From assembly GCA_023426005.1 (NCBI GenBank), contig JAFABO010000067.1:1-15991 (forward strand): a stretch of 15,991 nt of DNA, read 5' to 3'. The notes under the pieces were generated by a model. The model was given only the letters and a program-made list of their open reading frames with translations, did not search any database and had not been told where the DNA came from. Every line of letters begins with the position of its first letter. Position 1 is the stretch's first letter. Both the position numbers and the translations under genes were made by a program. Positions 14,607 to 15,991 of the stretch are shown here, piece by piece. The stretch comes from Bacillota bacterium. GTDB taxonomy: Bacteria; Bacillota; Clostridia; Acetivibrionales; DSM-1351.

Positions 14607-15656
14607 ATGTACTATCCAATTAAATTCCAACCTGTATATAAAGCTTATATCTGGGGGGGCCGCTATTTCGAAAAATTTGACCGTGAACTGCCGGAGGGTA
14701 TTCTTGCAGAAAGCTGGGAGCTGTCCTGCCATAAAAACGGTGTAAGCGTTGCTTCAAACGGAGAGCTTGCGGGAAAATCCCTGCCTGACATAGTAAAGGC
14801 CGATCCCCGGAACATACTTGGGGTTAAATTTCCAGCCGATTGTCAGGAAATACCCCTTTTGATAAAATTTATTGATGCAAATGACAAACTGTCCGTTCAG
14901 GTACATCCCGATGACAATTACGCTGCGGTATATGAGGGCGGCCTGGGCAAAAACGAGATGTGGTACATAATGGATGCAAAGCCAGGCGCCAGGCTGGTAG
15001 CAGGTCTAAAACCGGACGTTACCAGGGGGGCGTTTGCACGGGCCATAAGTGATAACCGCATTGAGGAATGTCTGCTGGAGGTTGAGGTACAACCCGGGGA
15101 TGTGATAAATATTCCGGCCGGTCTGCTGCATGCCATTGGCGCCGGCATAGTGATAGCTGAAATACAGCAGACCTCGGATACCACCTACAGGGTATTTGAC
15201 TACAACAGGGTGGACAGCAGCGGAGTGGGGCGCCCTCTGCATCTGGACAGGGCTCTGGAGGTTACAAACTTCGGCGCCGGCAGCCGGGATGTGAAAACAA
15301 AGGGCATAAAGCTTAATATAAATGAAAACTGTACAAAGACCATATTCCTTGCAAACCGCTTCTTTGCCTGTGAGGAATACCAGGCGGAGGGCAGTGTTGC
15401 TGAAAAGACCGACGGCAGTAAATTCTACATCTTCATATGCCTCGAGGGCTGCGGAACAATCAGTTCCGGTAATATGACTGTTGAATTCAAGGCGGGGGAG
15501 ACTGTATTTATACCGGCTTCTTTAGGTGAATACAGGCTGGAAGGAAAATTTACCTCACTCAAAACTTATATACCCGATTTCAAAAGGGATATAGTTGAGC
15601 CAATGAGAAATGCGGGCTGCACCGACGAGGAAATATTTTACGTTTTAAGCCGCTAA
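14607..15656 (+). CDS. manA: Type I mannose-6-phosphate isomerase
   Basis: The start is the ATG at 14607, preceded by AGGAGG (14593-14598); an upstream in-frame ATG at 14574 lacks an SD. The protein has 349 residues, the short Firmicutes form. Expected zinc ligands are Gln98 and His100 (VQVHPDD), Glu117 (NEMW) and His175 (GLLHAIGAG). The catalytic Arg is probably Arg195 or a near neighbour in TTYRVFDYNR (192-201). A second cupin domain follows. It interconverts mannose 6-phosphate and fructose 6-phosphate in the cytoplasm, linking mannose use to glycolysis and supplying mannose units for polysaccharides. It appears to be a single-gene unit, with a TIR-bearing element immediately downstream. 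Confidence 0.95.
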   Translation: MYYPIKFQPVYKAYIWGGRYFEKFDRELPEGILAESWELSCHKNGVSVASNGELAGKSLPDIVKADPRNILGVKFPADCQEIPLLIKFIDANDKLSVQVHPDDNYAAVYEGGLGKNEMWYIMDAKPGARLVAGLKPDVTRGAFARAISDNRIEECLLEVEVQPGDVINIPAGLLHAIGAGIVIAEIQQTSDTTYRVFDYNRVDSSGVGRPLHLDRALEVTNFGAGSRDVKTKGIKLNINENCTKTIFLANRFFACEEYQAEGSVAEKTDGSKFYIFICLEGCGTISSGNMTVEFKAGETVFIPASLGEYRLEGKFTSLKTYIPDFKRDIVEPMRNAGCTDEEIFYVLSR

Positions 15657-15691
15657 AGGGACATTTTTTGCATTATGAAGTATAATGGATG

Positions 15692-15967
15692 TTACCCTCT
15701 ATTGACAATGTACAATACGTTTTTGAGTGGTTAATTTGCCCTGCGGCTGCGTTAAAGCCGCTTGCAAGGCCAAAGCCTTACTGCACGCCTTTGCCTTGCC
15801 GCAAGCCAAATTATCTCACTCAAAAATCACCGACCTCGCGCCGAGATATTTTGGCAATTTTTGAGGAGGATGGACGCAGCCTTGCTGACGCAAGGCAAGG
15901 ACGACGACAAAGAAAAGTGGCAAAATAGCCGGCGTGAGGCGTGTTATACATTGTCAATAGAGGGTAA
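15692..15967. mobile_element. Second MITE-like element with 28-bp terminal inverted repeats
   Basis: The 20-base sequence taccctctattgacaatgta at 15693-15712 is repeated exactly in inverted orientation at 15947-15966. Extended to 15692-15719 and 15940-15967, the ends match at 26 of 28 positions. The GC-rich interior is strongly structured: an inner inverted repeat (15720-15740 against 15805-15826, with the perfect decamer tttttgagtg), a hairpin GCGGCT/AGCCGC at about 15743-15760, and a perfect 7-bp hairpin GCCTTGC-TGAC-GCAAGGC at 15879-15896. No transposase or convincing ORF is present, and no clear target duplication was found. It is unrelated in sequence to the element at 972-1213. A structured RNA is an alternative reading. 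Confidence 0.65.
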
Positions 15968-15984
15968 ACAACGTTAGTAATAGC

Positions 15985-15991
15985 GGAGGAA
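15985..15991 (+). promoter_or_regulatory. Shine-Dalgarno sequence of the next gene
   Basis: GGAGGAA sits at the window edge with no start codon after it yet. It suggests that a plus-strand gene begins within about 10 bp beyond the window. Confidence 0.45.

Noticed and set aside
15689..15977. Two 71-79 aa ORFs at the right end
   Set aside because: They span the TIRs and hairpins of the second element, lack an SD, and run through inverted repeats.

Overview
The window looks like chromosome of a low-GC, Gram-positive anaerobe of the class Clostridia, possibly a Ruminiclostridium/Acetivibrio-type lineage. That placement is inference from A/T-rich intergenic DNA, very strong GGAGG-type Shine-Dalgarno (SD) sequences, TTG starts, U-tailed intrinsic terminators and the gene families present. 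No rRNA, tRNA, CRISPR array or complete transposase gene is visible.

Layout. (1) 2-961: 3' part of a gene whose Met/Asn/Gln/His-rich repeat region precedes a ferritin-like di-iron domain. (2) 962-1452: a GC-rich intergenic block with 19-bp terminal inverted repeats (MITE-like), then an A/T-rich leader. (3) 1453-2100: DedA-family membrane protein, followed by a terminator. (4) 2223-4471: OmpR/PhoB-type two-component system, response regulator then histidine kinase with a 4-bp overlap. A PhoP/PhoB-like direct repeat sits just upstream of a TATAAT box. A short unrecognised ORF or gene remnant and a strong terminator follow. (5) 4928-5590: secreted protein with a 10-residue Asn-rich tandem repeat and a charged helical domain resembling DUF2680. 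It ends at a bidirectional terminator shared with the convergent EamA transporter gene (5682-6608, minus). (6) 5682-9254: an EamA exporter and an AraC-type regulator diverge across a 12-bp inverted repeat. An SDR dehydrogenase and a ThuA-like protein diverge across two overlapping candidate promoters. This is a small carbohydrate- or metabolite-responsive neighbourhood. (7) 9325-11274: membrane-anchored, exported 5'-nucleotidase-family phosphoesterase. (8) 11275-14486: PadR regulator, DUF2812 membrane protein, NatA-like ABC ATPase and ABC-2 permease in one tightly packed operon, preceded by two 36-bp near-palindromes built from four overlapping inverted-repeat sites. (9) 14607-15656: type I mannose-6-phosphate isomerase. 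(10) 15692-15967: a second, unrelated MITE-like element with about 28-bp terminal inverted repeats. The window ends on the SD sequence of the next gene.

How the genes may work together. Most are single transcription units or short operons for envelope maintenance, sensing and transport, not one pathway. The clearest functional units are the two-component system with its likely autoregulatory box, the PadR/DUF2812/ABC operon with its operator array, and the AraC/EamA/SDR/ThuA cluster. The most unusual features are the PadR operator architecture, the two TIR-bearing non-coding elements, and two unrelated genes that each carry an in-frame 30-bp minisatellite.
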